A stretch of DNA of 64,000 bases. Source: Allostella sp. ATCC 35155. Lineage in GTDB: Bacteria; Pseudomonadota; Alphaproteobacteria; ATCC43930; Allostellaceae. The stretch covers positions 3,778,001 through 3,842,000 of the forward strand of contig AP019701.1 of assembly GCA_006738865.1 (NCBI GenBank), in the 5' to 3' direction. The translations under genes were made by a program, and so were the position numbers. The notes under the pieces were generated by a model, which saw only the letters and a list, made by a program, of their open reading frames with translations, searched no databases and was not told the origin of the DNA. How positions within the stretch are numbered: the stretch's first letter is position 1; the number at the start of each line of letters is the position of its first letter. Of this stretch, positions 34,109 to 43,129 are shown piece by piece.

Positions 34109-34897
34109 TCAGCCGGCCATCTGCCCGCCGTCGATCGGCAGGGCGTGGCCGGTCAGCATGCGTGCCTCGTCGGAGGCGAGAAAGAGCGCGGCGTTGGCGG
34201 TATCCACCGCCTCGGGCATCCGGCCGAGCGGAATCGTCGCCTTCATCCGCACCCGCGCCTCGTCCATGTCGCCGGAAAAGCCGGGCATGAACTTCGCCAG
34301 CATCGGCGTCTCGGTGACGGCCGGGCAGATCGCATTGACCCGGATGTTGGCCGGCGCCAGTTCGAGCGCGAGGCTGCGGGTCAGCCCGACCAGCCCGTGC
34401 TTGGAGACGGTGTAGACGCTGAAGTTCGGCTTGGCGCTGATGCCCTGCACCGAGGCGGTGAAGAGGATGGCGGCACCGGCCGGGCGCGCCGCACCGGCCT
34501 TGCGCAGGGCCGGAAGGGCCGCCTGCACCATCTTCATGGCACCGACGAGGTTGACCGCGATGACGCGGTCGAGCGTGGCGTCGTCCGCGCTCTCGAACGG
34601 GCCGGCGAAGGGGCCGCCGGCATTGGCGTGCAGGATGTCGAGGCCGCCGAACTCGGCCTCCGTGGCGGCCACCGCCGCCTCGTCCTGGGCGCGGTCGGTA
34701 TGGTCGCAGGCGACGAAGGCGGCACCGTCCCCGAGTTCGCGGGCCAACGCCGCGCCGCGCCGCGTGTCGATGTCGGCGATCATCACCCAGCAGCCCTCGG
34801 CATGGAACCGCCGCACGGTCGCCTCGCCCAGGCCGGAGGCGCCGCCGGTGATCAGCGCGACCCGTCCCGCCAGCCGGTCCCCCGTGGGTCGCCTCAC
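34109..34897 (-). CDS. SDR-family oxidoreductase
   Basis: 262-aa classical SDR. TGGASGLGEATV near residue 18, HANAGGPF in place of the usual NNAG, and YTVSKHG as the catalytic YxxxK. The C-terminus ends HALPIDGGQMAG. The start is GTG at 34897, overlapping the stop of the small gene upstream (GTGA). Probably another hydroxyacyl-CoA or ring-alcohol dehydrogenase of the catabolic cluster. Confidence 0.86.
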   Translation of the reverse strand: MRRPTGDRLAGRVALITGGASGLGEATVRRFHAEGCWVMIADIDTRRGAALARELGDGAAFVACDHTDRAQDEAAVAATEAEFGGLDILHANAGGPFAGPFESADDATLDRVIAVNLVGAMKMVQAALPALRKAGAARPAGAAILFTASVQGISAKPNFSVYTVSKHGLVGLTRSLALELAPANIRVNAICPAVTETPMLAKFMPGFSGDMDEARVRMKATIPLGRMPEAVDTANAALFLASDEARMLTGHALPIDGGQMAG

Positions 34898-35073
34898 GGC
34901 AGTTCCTCGCCCTTGATCGCGCGCAGGGCCGATACCCGCCCGGCGAGGTTCTGATACTGGCCGCGCATCAGCGGGTCGCCGCTTTCGGCGAGCCGGGCGG
35001 CCAGCGCCGCGATCTCGGCGAGCAGCCGGCGCTCTTCGGCGTCGGTCGGCGGCGGAGGTGCGGGATCAGCCAT
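34894..35073 (-). CDS. Small conserved-looking protein of unknown function (59 aa)
   Basis: MADPAPPPPTDAEERRLLAE opens the protein; a predicted amphipathic helix follows (LAEIAALAARLAESGDP), then YQNLAGRVSALRAIKGEELP. ATG at 35073 has GAGG before it. The stop overlaps the GTG of the next SDR gene (GTGA), a coupling rarely produced by a spurious frame. It belongs to the acyl-CoA operon, downstream of the intergenic repeat. No family was recognised; a small accessory helix or adaptor is possible. Confidence 0.65.
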   Translation of the reverse strand: MADPAPPPPTDAEERRLLAEIAALAARLAESGDPLMRGQYQNLAGRVSALRAIKGEELP

Positions 35074-35144
35074 GGGCGGGCCTCGCGGTGGGAGCGGCGG
35101 CGGTGCGCGGCGGGCTGCGGAGAAGGGCGCGCTTGCCGGTGGCA

Positions 35145-35269
35145 GTGCGTCCTTCGACTGCTCCGCTTCGCTGCGCGCTCAGGACGACATCCATTCTTAA
35201 CCTTCCAAGAACGATCCTTGTCCTGAGCGCGCAGTGCAGCGAAGCGGAACGAGCAGTCGAAGGACGCAC
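35145..35269. repeat. Long palindromic intergenic repeat, copy 2
   Basis: Outer arms GTGCGTCCTTCGACTGCTC (35145-35163) and its exact reverse complement (35251-35269). Inner arms GCGCTCAGGA and TCCTGAGCGC flank a loop that differs from copy 1 at 3985. It occupies most of the 240-bp gap between the PaaK-like ligase gene and the 59-aa gene, inside an otherwise tightly packed operon, and could reduce read-through to the three last genes. Confidence 0.85.
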
Positions 35270-35313
35270 CGGCGCTCGACCCGGGCAGGGATGCGCGCGT
35301 GCGGCGTGGCGGA

Positions 35314-36717
35314 TCATGCCTTCAGCCCCTCCTTGCGCTCGTCGGTCCAGCGACGGGCCTTGTAGGTGAACTCCGGCAGTTCGCGGCGCGCCACGATCTC
35401 GAGTTCCATCTGGACGTTGGTACGCTCCTTGATCCGCTGGCCGAGGCGGCCCGTCAGGGTCCGGCGGGCCTCGTCGCCCATGCCGGCATGAACGTCCTTC
35501 AGCGCCAGGCGGATCTGGACGCGCGTGCGCCCGGCCTCGTCGACGAAGACGCGGCCGACATACTCGGCCACCTCCGGCTCGGCGAAGACGGCGGTATCGA
35601 CCGCCAACGGCCAGACGTTGTTGCCGCGGATCTTCAGCATGTCGTCGTAGCGGCCGATGGTGCCGGTCTCCAGGCAGTTCCAGGCCCGACCGCCACCGCA
35701 TTCCTGCCAGGGCACGAAGCGCGCGCGGTCGCGCGTCGAGAAGCGCAGCACGGGCGAGCCCTCGATGTCGAGGTTGGTGAGGATGATCTCCCCCTCCTCG
35801 CCCGGCGCGACCGGCAGGCCGGTGTCGGGGTCGACGATCTCGACATAGTTGATCCATTCGAGGAGGCGCATCAGGCCGCGCCGACCATCGTCGCGGACGA
35901 CGCCCGCCTCGCAGGTCGACGCGATGAAGCCCGCCCCCTGGGTGCTGCCATAGCCCTCGTGCAGGCGGCAGCCCCAGAACTGCTCGATGCCGCGCGCCCA
36001 TTCCAGCGGATAGCCCTCGGCGACGATGTGGATCGCCCGCATCATCGGGAAGGCCTCGGCCGGCACGATGCCGCGGCGGCGAAAGGCCTCGCTCAGCGTG
36101 TGGAGATAGTTGGTCGAGGCGTAGATGAAATGCACTTCGCCGAAGCGCAGCATCAGGTCGATCTTGGCATCGGTCGAGAGGGTGCCGCCGACATGGAAGG
36201 CGGTGGCGCCGGCGATGCGGAAGCCCTCGGGCGGGCCCCAGCCGCCGGTGGTGAGGCCGCCGGTCGGCACGCAGTTGAGGGCCATCTGGCCCGGTCGCAG
36301 CCCGGCCATGAACCAGGGCAGCAGATGCAGATAGCCCTGGACCGCGATGTCGTGGTCGGTCCGGCCATAGACCTCCTGCCCCTGGCCCGACGTGCCCCCC
36401 GTCATGTTGACCAGGGTCACCCGCTCGCGCGCGACGCCGAGGCGGCGGCCGAAGGGCGGATGATCCTTCTGGTCGGCGAGGAAGTCGGCCTTGGTCGAAA
36501 TCGGCACCCGCCGGTTGAAGTCCGCGAGCGAGCGGATCTCCTCCGGCCGCACCTTCGCCGCCTCCAGCTTGGCGCGATAGAACGGGTTGCCGTGCCACAG
36601 CCGCTCGACCTGCCGTTGCAGCCGGCGCAGCTGCAGCGCCTCCAGCTCGGCCCGGCCCAGGCGCTCGACCGGCGACAGCGTGGCGGAGACGTCGCCGAAC
36701 GCGATCGGCTCCCCCAT
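35314..36717 (-). CDS. Phenylacetate-CoA ligase (PaaK)-like AMP-forming ligase
   Basis: 467-aa adenylate-forming ligase of the PaaK family, activating an aryl or alicyclic carboxylate to its CoA thioester. The P-loop equivalent is NMTGGTSGQGQEVYGRTDHD near residue 104. The adenine-binding region is YGSTQGAGF, and the hinge/C-terminal domain has YDDMLKIRGNNVWP and RELPEFTYKARRWTD. The start overlaps the DUF35 gene stop by one base. Its position with thiolase and DUF35 genes suggests it feeds this pathway. Confidence 0.87.
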   Translation of the reverse strand: MGEPIAFGDVSATLSPVERLGRAELEALQLRRLQRQVERLWHGNPFYRAKLEAAKVRPEEIRSLADFNRRVPISTKADFLADQKDHPPFGRRLGVARERVTLVNMTGGTSGQGQEVYGRTDHDIAVQGYLHLLPWFMAGLRPGQMALNCVPTGGLTTGGWGPPEGFRIAGATAFHVGGTLSTDAKIDLMLRFGEVHFIYASTNYLHTLSEAFRRRGIVPAEAFPMMRAIHIVAEGYPLEWARGIEQFWGCRLHEGYGSTQGAGFIASTCEAGVVRDDGRRGLMRLLEWINYVEIVDPDTGLPVAPGEEGEIILTNLDIEGSPVLRFSTRDRARFVPWQECGGGRAWNCLETGTIGRYDDMLKIRGNNVWPLAVDTAVFAEPEVAEYVGRVFVDEAGRTRVQIRLALKDVHAGMGDEARRTLTGRLGQRIKERTNVQMELEIVARRELPEFTYKARRWTDERKEGLKA

Positions 36718-37139
36718 CAGCGCGCCCCCGCCGGAATCGGGCGGAAGCGCGGCAGCGCGATCTCGGCCGTGACGGTGTCGAAGACGACCTCGACCGGCAT
36801 TCCCGCCGTCACCGCCTCGGGCGGGCAGCCGACGATGTTGGTCGCCATGCGTGGCCCCTCCTCCAGCGTCACCAGCGCCACGACGTAGGGGACGTCGTCC
36901 TGATAGACCTCGCGCGGCACCGGATGGCGGACGACGATCCAGCTGAAGACGGTGGCGCGCCCGGACGCCTCGATCCAGTCGGTATCGCGCGAGCGGCAGG
37001 CGGGGCAGAACGGCCCGGCCGGAAAGCGGTGGGTGCCGCAGGCATGGCAGCGCTGGATCAGCAGCCGGTGCGAGCGGCAGCCGGCCCAGAAATGCGCGGA
37101 ATCGGGATCGGGGACGGGAAGCGGCTTGGCGTAGGTCAT
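36717..37139 (-). CDS. DUF35 (zinc-ribbon/OB-fold) protein, thiolase partner
   Basis: 140-aa protein with a rubredoxin-like zinc ribbon (two CxxC pairs, CHACG and CPAC, near residues 32 and 48) followed by an OB fold (ATVFSWIVVRHPVPREV, then YVVALVTLEEGPRMATNIVG). DUF35 proteins bind acyl-CoA and form complexes with thiolase-like enzymes or hydratases. Its ATG overlaps the stop of the thiolase-like gene (ATGA), so the two almost certainly form one complex. Confidence 0.9.
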   Translation of the reverse strand: MTYAKPLPVPDPDSAHFWAGCRSHRLLIQRCHACGTHRFPAGPFCPACRSRDTDWIEASGRATVFSWIVVRHPVPREVYQDDVPYVVALVTLEEGPRMATNIVGCPPEAVTAGMPVEVVFDTVTAEIALPRFRPIPAGAR

Positions 37140-38293
37140 CGGCGCAGCACCATGGCGCTGCCGCAGGTCATGGCGCCTGCGGTGGTGAGGGCGATCTCGG
37201 CATCGGGCACCTGGCGCACCCCGGCATGGCCGCGGAGCTGGCTGACCGCCTCGATGACGTGGTTGAAGCCGTGGATGTAGGCCTCCGACAGGAGGCCGCC
37301 GTGGGTGTTGACCGGCAAGGGTCCGTCGCGGGCGATGTTGCCCGCGGCCACGAAGGGACCGCCCTCGCCCTCCTTGCAGAAGCCGAGCCCCTCGAGCTGC
37401 ATCAGCACGCTGTAGGTGAAGCAGTCGTAGATCTCCGCGACATCGACATCGGCCGGCCCGACCCCCGCCTTGCCCCAGAGGTCGTCGGCGATGTAGCGCG
37501 CATAATTGTGCGAATGGTCGGGCCAGCGCAGGGCGTCGAACAGATCCTCGCCCTGGTTCGGCCCGCCGCCATAGGCGCCGCCCATGATGTGGACCGGGCG
37601 ATGGCGGAGGTCGCGGGCCCGGTCGGCGCGGGTGACGAGCACGGCGCAGGCACCGTCCGATTCCAGGCAGATGTCATAGAGCCGGAACGGCTCGACGATG
37701 AAGCGCGCCGCCATGTAGTCGTCCATGGTCATCGGCTGGCGCTGCATCGCGCGCTCGTTGAGGACGGCGTTGGCCCGCGTCGTCACCGCGACGTGGCCGA
37801 GTTGCTCGGCCGTCGTGCCGTACTCGATCATGTGCCGGCGGCACCACATCGCCATCGCCTGGGGGTAGGTGATCCAGCCGAAGGGCGCGGTGTACTGGGT
37901 GATACCGTGGGCCGACATGTCGCGCCCGCCGCCGAGCCGGAAGCCGGACCGGCCGTTCATCGCGCGGTAGCACAGGACCGTATCCGCGAGGCCGGCCTCG
38001 ATCGCCGCCACCGCCTGCAGCACGATCAGGTTGGCGGCGTTGCCGCCGCCGGCCGTGTCGACCGCATAGCGCACCGCCGGCACGCCGAGCTGGGTCGCGA
38101 CCGCGATCGCCGGCACCGAATCGCCGAAATGGAAGCTGACGATGCCGTCGACCTCGGTCGCGGACACGCCGGCATCGTCCAGCGCCGCCTGGCAGGCGGA
38201 GCTGGCGAGGTCGAGGACGGTGCGGCCCGAGGCCTTGGAGAACTCGGTCGAGCCGATGCCGACGATGCAGTACTTGTCCCGGAGCGACCACAT
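37136..38293 (-). CDS. Thiolase-like protein lacking the N-terminal catalytic Cys (lipid-transfer/Ltp2-type)
   Basis: 385-aa thiolase-fold protein of the SCP-x/lipid-transfer group. Where thiolases carry the nucleophilic Cys (motif like EAACASG) it reads DTAGGGNAAN near residues 79-88. Conserved later pieces are AEIYDCFTYSVLMQLEGLGF, NTHGGLLSEAYIHG and the final TCGSAM. The lost Cys plus an adjacent DUF35 partner resembles Ltp2-ChsH2, a retro-aldolase that shortens CoA side chains. ATG at 38293 gives a standard N-terminus. Confidence 0.87.
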   Translation of the reverse strand: MWSLRDKYCIVGIGSTEFSKASGRTVLDLASSACQAALDDAGVSATEVDGIVSFHFGDSVPAIAVATQLGVPAVRYAVDTAGGGNAANLIVLQAVAAIEAGLADTVLCYRAMNGRSGFRLGGGRDMSAHGITQYTAPFGWITYPQAMAMWCRRHMIEYGTTAEQLGHVAVTTRANAVLNERAMQRQPMTMDDYMAARFIVEPFRLYDICLESDGACAVLVTRADRARDLRHRPVHIMGGAYGGGPNQGEDLFDALRWPDHSHNYARYIADDLWGKAGVGPADVDVAEIYDCFTYSVLMQLEGLGFCKEGEGGPFVAAGNIARDGPLPVNTHGGLLSEAYIHGFNHVIEAVSQLRGHAGVRQVPDAEIALTTAGAMTCGSAMVLRR

Positions 38294-38309
38294 GGGTTCG
38301 AGCTTTCCT

Positions 38310-39095
38310 TCAGGCGCCGAAGCGGGGGCGCCGCTTTTCCTGGAACGCGACCAGCCCCTCGGTCGCATCCGGATGGGTGGTGGCGTAGCGATGGACGAAG
38401 TCGATCTCCATCCGGAGGCCGTCGGCCGCCGAGCCGCGCAGGCCCTCGTTGACGAGATGCTTCATGCCGGCGACGCCGGCGCGGCTGCGCTCGAGCAGGC
38501 CGGCGACCAGCGCATCGACATGGGCCGCAAGATCCGCCGCCGGCACCGCCTCGGCGACGAGGCCGATGCGCTCGGCCTCCACTCCGTCGATGAGGCGGCC
38601 GGTCAGCATCAGGTGCTTGGCACGCTGCACGCCGATCGCCCGCGGCAGGCGCTGCGAGCCGCCGGCGCCCGGAAGCTGGCCGAAATTGAGGTGGCCGTCG
38701 CCGATCTTCGCCTCCCGCGCGGCGATGGCGAGGTCGCAGGCAAGCATGAACTCCAGCCCGCCGGCGACGCAGAAGCCGTTGATCGCCGCGACATAGACCA
38801 GCCGCGACCGCTCGATCGCGTCGAGAAGCTGGAAGAAATCCTCGAGAAAGCCCGCGAACGCCTCCGCGTCGCGGTAGAGGGAGAGATAGCCTTCGAGGTC
38901 GCCGCCGGCCGAGAAGGCGCGCCCCGAGCCGGTGACGACGACGGCGCGCAGGGCGGGGTCGTTCTCCGCCGCCGCGACCGCGCGGCGCAGCTCCTTGACC
39001 GTCGACCAGTCGAGCGGGTTCATCCGCTCCGGCCGCTGGATGGTGATGTCGGCCCGCCCGCCCGCGGCCGCGTAGCCAATGCGCTCGAACATCAT
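38310..39095 (-). CDS. Enoyl-CoA hydratase/isomerase family protein (crotonase A)
   Basis: 261-aa crotonase. The oxyanion-hole region [12 protein letters not shown] and [20 protein letters not shown] are present, the latter carrying the first catalytic Glu. The second Glu position is His ([15 protein letters not shown]), so simple hydration is uncertain. ATG at 39095 overlaps the acyl-CoA dehydrogenase stop (ATGA). A hydratase, isomerase or hydrolase role on a CoA ester in this operon is likely. Confidence 0.88.
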   Translation of the reverse strand: MMFERIGYAAAGGRADITIQRPERMNPLDWSTVKELRRAVAAAENDPALRAVVVTGSGRAFSAGGDLEGYLSLYRDAEAFAGFLEDFFQLLDAIERSRLVYVAAINGFCVAGGLEFMLACDLAIAAREAKIGDGHLNFGQLPGAGGSQRLPRAIGVQRAKHLMLTGRLIDGVEAERIGLVAEAVPAADLAAHVDALVAGLLERSRAGVAGMKHLVNEGLRGSAADGLRMEIDFVHRYATTHPDATEGLVAFQEKRRPRFGA

Positions 39096-40252
39096 CGCGC
39101 GCCCCCCAGCACCTGGCGCGCGATCACCAGCTTCTGCACCTCGCTCGCCCCCTCGTAGATGCGCAGCGCGCGGATCTCGCGATAGAGTTCCTCGACCTTG
39201 ACCCCGACCGTGACGCCGAGCCCGCCGAAGAGCTGCACGGCGCCGTCGACGACGCGCTGCGCCGCCTCGGTCGCGTAGAGCTTGGCCATCGCCGCTTCGC
39301 GGGTCGGCGGTCGGCCCTCGACGTCGCGCGTCCAGGCGGCGCGGTAGACGAGCAGCGCCGCGGCGTCGATCTCGGTCGCCATGTCGGCGAGGCGCGCCTG
39401 GGTCATCTGCTGGTCGGCCAGCGTCTTGCCGAACATCGGCCGCGACGCGGACCGCGCGACGGCCTCGTCGAGGGCGCGGCGGGCAAAGCCCAGCGCCGCC
39501 GCCCCGACGGTCGCCCGGAAGACGTCGAGCGTCGCCATCGCCACCTTGAAGCCCTGCCCGGCCTCGCCGAGCAGGCGGTCGTCGGCGACGAAGCAGCCGT
39601 CGAATGCCAGCGTCGCCAGCGGGTGCGGCGCCGTCACCTGGATGCGCTCGGCGATGGCGAGGCCGGGCGCATCGGCATCGACGATGAAGGCCGAGATGCC
39701 GCGCGTGCCCGGCGCCTCGCCCGAGCGCGCGAAGACGACATAGTGGTCGGCGATCCCGCCATTGGAGATCCAGGTCTTGCGCCCGTCGAGCCGCCAGCCG
39801 CCATCGACCCGGCTGGCGGTCGTCGCCATCGCCGCGACGTCGGACCCGGCATCGGGCTCGGAGAGCGCGAAGGCGGCGATGCGGCGGCCGGCGCGCACCG
39901 GCTCCAGGTAGCGCTCGCGCTGCACGGGGCTGCCGAAGAGGGTGATCGGCCCGGTGCCCAGGCCCTGCATCGCGAAGACGAAATCGGCGAGGCCGGCATA
40001 GCGCGCCAGCGTCTCGCGGACGAGGCAGAGCGTGCGGACGTCGAGCGCCCCGGCGCCCGCCTCGGGCACCGCATGGGCGAACCAGCCGGCATCGCCGAGC
40101 AGGCGCACCAGCCGCCGGCACTCGCCGTCGACATCGTCATGGGGATGGACGCCGAGCCCGATCTCCGCTGCCGCCCAACCGTCGAGGCGGCGGGCCAGTT
40201 CGCGGTGCCGATCCTCGAAGAACGGCCAGTCGAGGAAGCTCACATCGGCCAT
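39092..40252 (-). CDS. Acyl-CoA dehydrogenase, second in the operon
   Basis: 386-aa FAD enzyme that oxidises an acyl-CoA to the enoyl-CoA. The FAD-binding segment [16 protein letters not shown] lies near residue 129, the middle beta domain has [13 protein letters not shown], and the catalytic Glu is in [19 protein letters not shown]. The N-terminal helices contain [17 protein letters not shown]. It lies between the hotdog thioesterase and crotonase A, six bases after the former. Confidence 0.9.
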   Translation of the reverse strand: MADVSFLDWPFFEDRHRELARRLDGWAAAEIGLGVHPHDDVDGECRRLVRLLGDAGWFAHAVPEAGAGALDVRTLCLVRETLARYAGLADFVFAMQGLGTGPITLFGSPVQRERYLEPVRAGRRIAAFALSEPDAGSDVAAMATTASRVDGGWRLDGRKTWISNGGIADHYVVFARSGEAPGTRGISAFIVDADAPGLAIAERIQVTAPHPLATLAFDGCFVADDRLLGEAGQGFKVAMATLDVFRATVGAAALGFARRALDEAVARSASRPMFGKTLADQQMTQARLADMATEIDAAALLVYRAAWTRDVEGRPPTREAAMAKLYATEAAQRVVDGAVQLFGGLGVTVGVKVEELYREIRALRIYEGASEVQKLVIARQVLGGAR

Positions 40253-40258
40253 CGCGGC

Positions 40259-40711
40259 TCAGGCTCCGGCGAAGAGGGCGGCGGCCGAGTAGCCGGGGTC
40301 GGCCCGCCGGTCGAGCTGGAAGACTCCGCTCGCGCGCAGAACCATAGCATCGCCGGCGCGCAGCAGGCACTGCGCGAAGCCGGTCCGGCCGCCGCGGCGC
40401 AGCACCTCCGCCCGGCCCCAGACGAGCGCGCCCTGCGGCGCCGGCGCCAGGAAATCGGCGGTCATGCCGATGGTCGGCACGAAGCAGCGATCCTCCAGCC
40501 GGTCGCCCAGCCCGAATCCCAGGACCACGTCCGCCAGCGTCATCAGCATGCCGCCATGGCACGCCCCGACGGGATTGCAGTGGCGCTCGGCCACATGAAA
40601 CCCCATCGCCAGCCCATCCACGTCACGCCGCCACAGCAACGGCCCGATGTCGGCGAGGAAACCGGTGCTGGCTGCCAGCGGCAGCCAGCCATGGTCACCG
40701 GAGGCATCCAT
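40259..40711 (-). CDS. PaaI-like hotdog thioesterase
   Basis: 150-aa acyl-CoA thioesterase with a hotdog fold. The signature helix is NPVGACHGGMLMTLAD near residue 51, followed by FVPTIGMTADFLAPAPQGAL. It probably releases free CoA from dead-end or product thioesters of the pathway. ATG at 40711 is the best start, since the upstream open frame has the wrong composition; it lies eight bases after crotonase B. Confidence 0.85.
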   Translation of the reverse strand: MDASGDHGWLPLAASTGFLADIGPLLWRRDVDGLAMGFHVAERHCNPVGACHGGMLMTLADVVLGFGLGDRLEDRCFVPTIGMTADFLAPAPQGALVWGRAEVLRRGGRTGFAQCLLRAGDAMVLRASGVFQLDRRADPGYSAAALFAGA

Positions 40712-40719
40712 CGCCCGCG

Positions 40720-41568
40720 TCAATCGCCCGCGAAGACCGGGCGCTGCTTGGCGACGAAGGCGCGATAGGCCCGCCCGTAATCCTTGGTCTGCATGCAGAT
40801 CGCCTGCGCCTGTGCCTCCGCCTCGATGGCGTCGTCGATCGTCATGCTCCATTCCTGGTGCAGGCAGCGCTTGGTCATGGCGTGGGCGAAGGTCGGGCCG
40901 GCGGCGAGGCTGGCCGCCATCGCCTGGGCCTCGGCCAGCACTTGGTCGCCGGCGACGAGGCGATTGTAGAAGCCCCAGCGCTCGGCCTCGGCGCCGTCCA
41001 TCGAGCGGCCGGTATAGAGCAGTTCGGCCGCCCGTCCCGAGCCGACGATGCGCGGCAGGATGTTGCAGGCGCCCATGTCGGCGCCGGCCAGCCCGACCCG
41101 CACGAAGAGGAAGGCGACCTTGCTCTCCGGCGTGCCGAAGCGCAGGTCCGACGCCATGGCGACGATCGCGCCCGCCCCGGCGCAGATGCCGTCGATCGCG
41201 GCCACGATCGGCTGCGGGCAGGCGCGCATCGCCTTCACGAGGTCGCCCGTCATGCGGGTGAAGTCGAGCAGGCCCTGCATGTCGCCCGCTTCCTGCATCC
41301 GCACCAGCGGGCCGATGATCTCGTGCACGTCGCCGCCCGAGCAGAAATTGCCGCCGGCGCCGGTGACGACCACCGTCTTGACCGCGTCGGCATAGGCCAG
41401 CGCCCGGAAGGTGTCGCGCAGCTCGGCATAGGACTCGAAGGTGAGCGGGTTCTTCCGCTCCGGCCGGTCGAGGGTGATGGTCGCGACCTTGCCGTCGAGC
41501 TGCCACCGGAAGTGCTGTGGCTGGTAGCGGGCGAAGTCGATGCGGGTGCGGTCGAAGGCAAGCGCCAT
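40720..41568 (-). CDS. Enoyl-CoA hydratase family protein (crotonase B) without the usual Glu pair
   Basis: 282-aa crotonase with an N-terminal extension of about 20 residues. CoA-site motif [15 protein letters not shown] is present. At the catalytic positions it reads [11 protein letters not shown] (no Glu) and [16 protein letters not shown] (no PE), with an Asp in the latter segment. It is therefore not a standard hydratase; a dehalogenase, isomerase or C-C hydrolase type chemistry is conceivable. It is the gene after the BadH-like dehydrogenase, which acts on cyclic hydroxyacyl-CoA. Confidence 0.85.
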   Translation of the reverse strand: MALAFDRTRIDFARYQPQHFRWQLDGKVATITLDRPERKNPLTFESYAELRDTFRALAYADAVKTVVVTGAGGNFCSGGDVHEIIGPLVRMQEAGDMQGLLDFTRMTGDLVKAMRACPQPIVAAIDGICAGAGAIVAMASDLRFGTPESKVAFLFVRVGLAGADMGACNILPRIVGSGRAAELLYTGRSMDGAEAERWGFYNRLVAGDQVLAEAQAMAASLAAGPTFAHAMTKRCLHQEWSMTIDDAIEAEAQAQAICMQTKDYGRAYRAFVAKQRPVFAGD

Positions 41569-41610
41569 GGATCGGGTTCCTGCAAGTCCTGTCGGGTCGG
41601 TCGATCGCCG

Positions 41611-42360
41611 TCAGTCGACCATCGTCAGGCCGCCGCTGACGCTCAGCACCTGGCCGGTGACGTAGTCGGAGCGGCGGCCGAGGAAGAAGGTCACGGCCTC
41701 GCCGATCTCCTCGGGCCGGGCGATGCGGCGAAAGGGGATGGCGCGGGTCAGCGCGTCGCGCATCTTCTCCGGCTGCGCCTGGAAGAGCGGCGTGTCGGTC
41801 GGGCCGGGGCAGACGCAGTTCACGTTCAGCTTGTGCCGCGCCATCTCGCGCGCCAGCGACTTGGTGAAGGCGATGAGACCGCCCTTGGCCGCGGCATAGA
41901 CCGTCTCGCCCATGCTGCCGACGCGGCCGGCGTCGCTGGCGACGTTGACGATCTTGCCCTTCTGGGCCGCCATCATCGGGTCGAGCACGGCACGGGTCAG
42001 GCGCACCGGCCCCATCAGGTTGATGGCGACGACGCGGTCCCACATCTCCGGCGGGTTGTCGATGAAGGGCTGGATGCGGTCCCAGCCGGCGGCGTTGACG
42101 AGGCCGTCGAGGGCGCCGCCGATGCGGCCATGGACCTCGGCGGCGAAACCGTCGATCGCGGCGGCGTCGGTCAGGTCGAGGGGGATGTACTCGAACTTCA
42201 CCCCCTGCTCGGCCGCCATCTCCTCCGTGCGCCGGCCGCCCGCTTCGTCGACGTCGCCGCCGAAGACGCGCGCGCCCTCCCGCCCGAGCAGCAGCGCGGT
42301 CGCCCGCCCGATGCCCGACGAGGCGCCGGTGACGACGACGGTCTTGCCAGCCATTTCCAT
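41611..42360 (-). CDS. BadH-like 2-hydroxycyclohexanecarboxyl-CoA dehydrogenase (SDR)
   Basis: 249-aa SDR. TGASSGIG near residue 11, NAAGWDRIQPFIDNPPEMWD, then INLMGPVRLTR, VASDAGRVGSMGETVYAAAK (Ser and Tyr/Lys catalysis), CPGPTDTPL and the end VTGQVLSVSGGLTMVD all read like BadH of Rhodopseudomonas, which oxidises a cyclic 2-hydroxyacyl-CoA in alicyclic and benzoate catabolism. ATG at 42360 has GGAAGGG nine bases before it. The assignment is from remembered family resemblance, so the exact substrate is inferred. Confidence 0.78.
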   Translation of the reverse strand: MEMAGKTVVVTGASSGIGRATALLLGREGARVFGGDVDEAGGRRTEEMAAEQGVKFEYIPLDLTDAAAIDGFAAEVHGRIGGALDGLVNAAGWDRIQPFIDNPPEMWDRVVAINLMGPVRLTRAVLDPMMAAQKGKIVNVASDAGRVGSMGETVYAAAKGGLIAFTKSLAREMARHKLNVNCVCPGPTDTPLFQAQPEKMRDALTRAIPFRRIARPEEIGEAVTFFLGRRSDYVTGQVLSVSGGLTMVD

Positions 42361-42365
42361 GCGAA

Positions 42366-43124
42366 TCAGCCCTTCCGGTCGAGGAATCGGGCGACCAGCG
42401 CCCGCGTTTCGGTGGTTTCGAGAAGCGCCGCCCCGCCCGCGACCTCGCGGGCATAGCCGTCGACCGCGGGATCGAAGGCAGCCGCGATACAGGCACGCGC
42501 CTCGGCGACGGCATGGGGCGGCAGGTCGGCGAGGTGACGGGCGATACCGAGCGCGCGCTCCGGCAGCTCGGCGGTCGGCGCCGACCATTGCACGAGGCCG
42601 AGCCGTTCGGCAGTGGCGCCGTCGACGGTCTCGGCGCCGAGGATGAGCCGTTCGGACAGGGCCCGGCCGACGAGGCGGGTCAGCCGCTGCGTGCCGCCCG
42701 CGCCCGGCAGCAGTCCGAGCCGCACCTCCGGCAGGCCGAGCTGGATCTCGTGCGCCGCGATGCGGAAGGTGCAGGCGAGCGCCAGCTCGAAGCCGCCGCC
42801 CATCGCATGCCCGCCGATCTCGGCCAGCGTCGGCCGCGGCAAATCCTCGATGCGCTGGAAGAGCACCTGCATCGCCCGCACGCCGACCTGGAAGGCGGCC
42901 CGGCCCTCCGGCGTGCCGTACCGCTCGCGCATGTCCTTGAGGTCGGCGCCGGCCGAGAAGAGGCGGAGCGCGCTGCGGATGTGCAGGAGGTTCCAGTCGT
43001 CGCGCGCCGCCAGCTCGTCGAGGCGGGCGTGGAAGGCCGTGACCCAGGCGCCGTTGATGGCGTTGGCCGGCGGGCGGTCGAGGGTCAGGGTGGCGATGCG
43101 GTCGGCGACGGCGAGATGCTGCAT
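42366..43124 (-). CDS. Enoyl-CoA hydratase (crotonase C), both catalytic Glu present
   Basis: 252-aa crotonase. GGHAMGGGFELALACTFRIA carries the first Glu and LPEVRLGLLPGAGGTQRL the second, as in rat mitochondrial hydratase. Of the four crotonases here it is the only one with both. The start ATG at 43124 has GTAGGGG upstream. It follows the quinone-oxidoreductase-like gene after five bases. Syn-hydration of a 2-enoyl-CoA is the expected reaction. Confidence 0.9.
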   Translation of the reverse strand: MQHLAVADRIATLTLDRPPANAINGAWVTAFHARLDELAARDDWNLLHIRSALRLFSAGADLKDMRERYGTPEGRAAFQVGVRAMQVLFQRIEDLPRPTLAEIGGHAMGGGFELALACTFRIAAHEIQLGLPEVRLGLLPGAGGTQRLTRLVGRALSERLILGAETVDGATAERLGLVQWSAPTAELPERALGIARHLADLPPHAVAEARACIAAAFDPAVDGYAREVAGGAALLETTETRALVARFLDRKG

Positions 43125-43129
43125 GGCCC

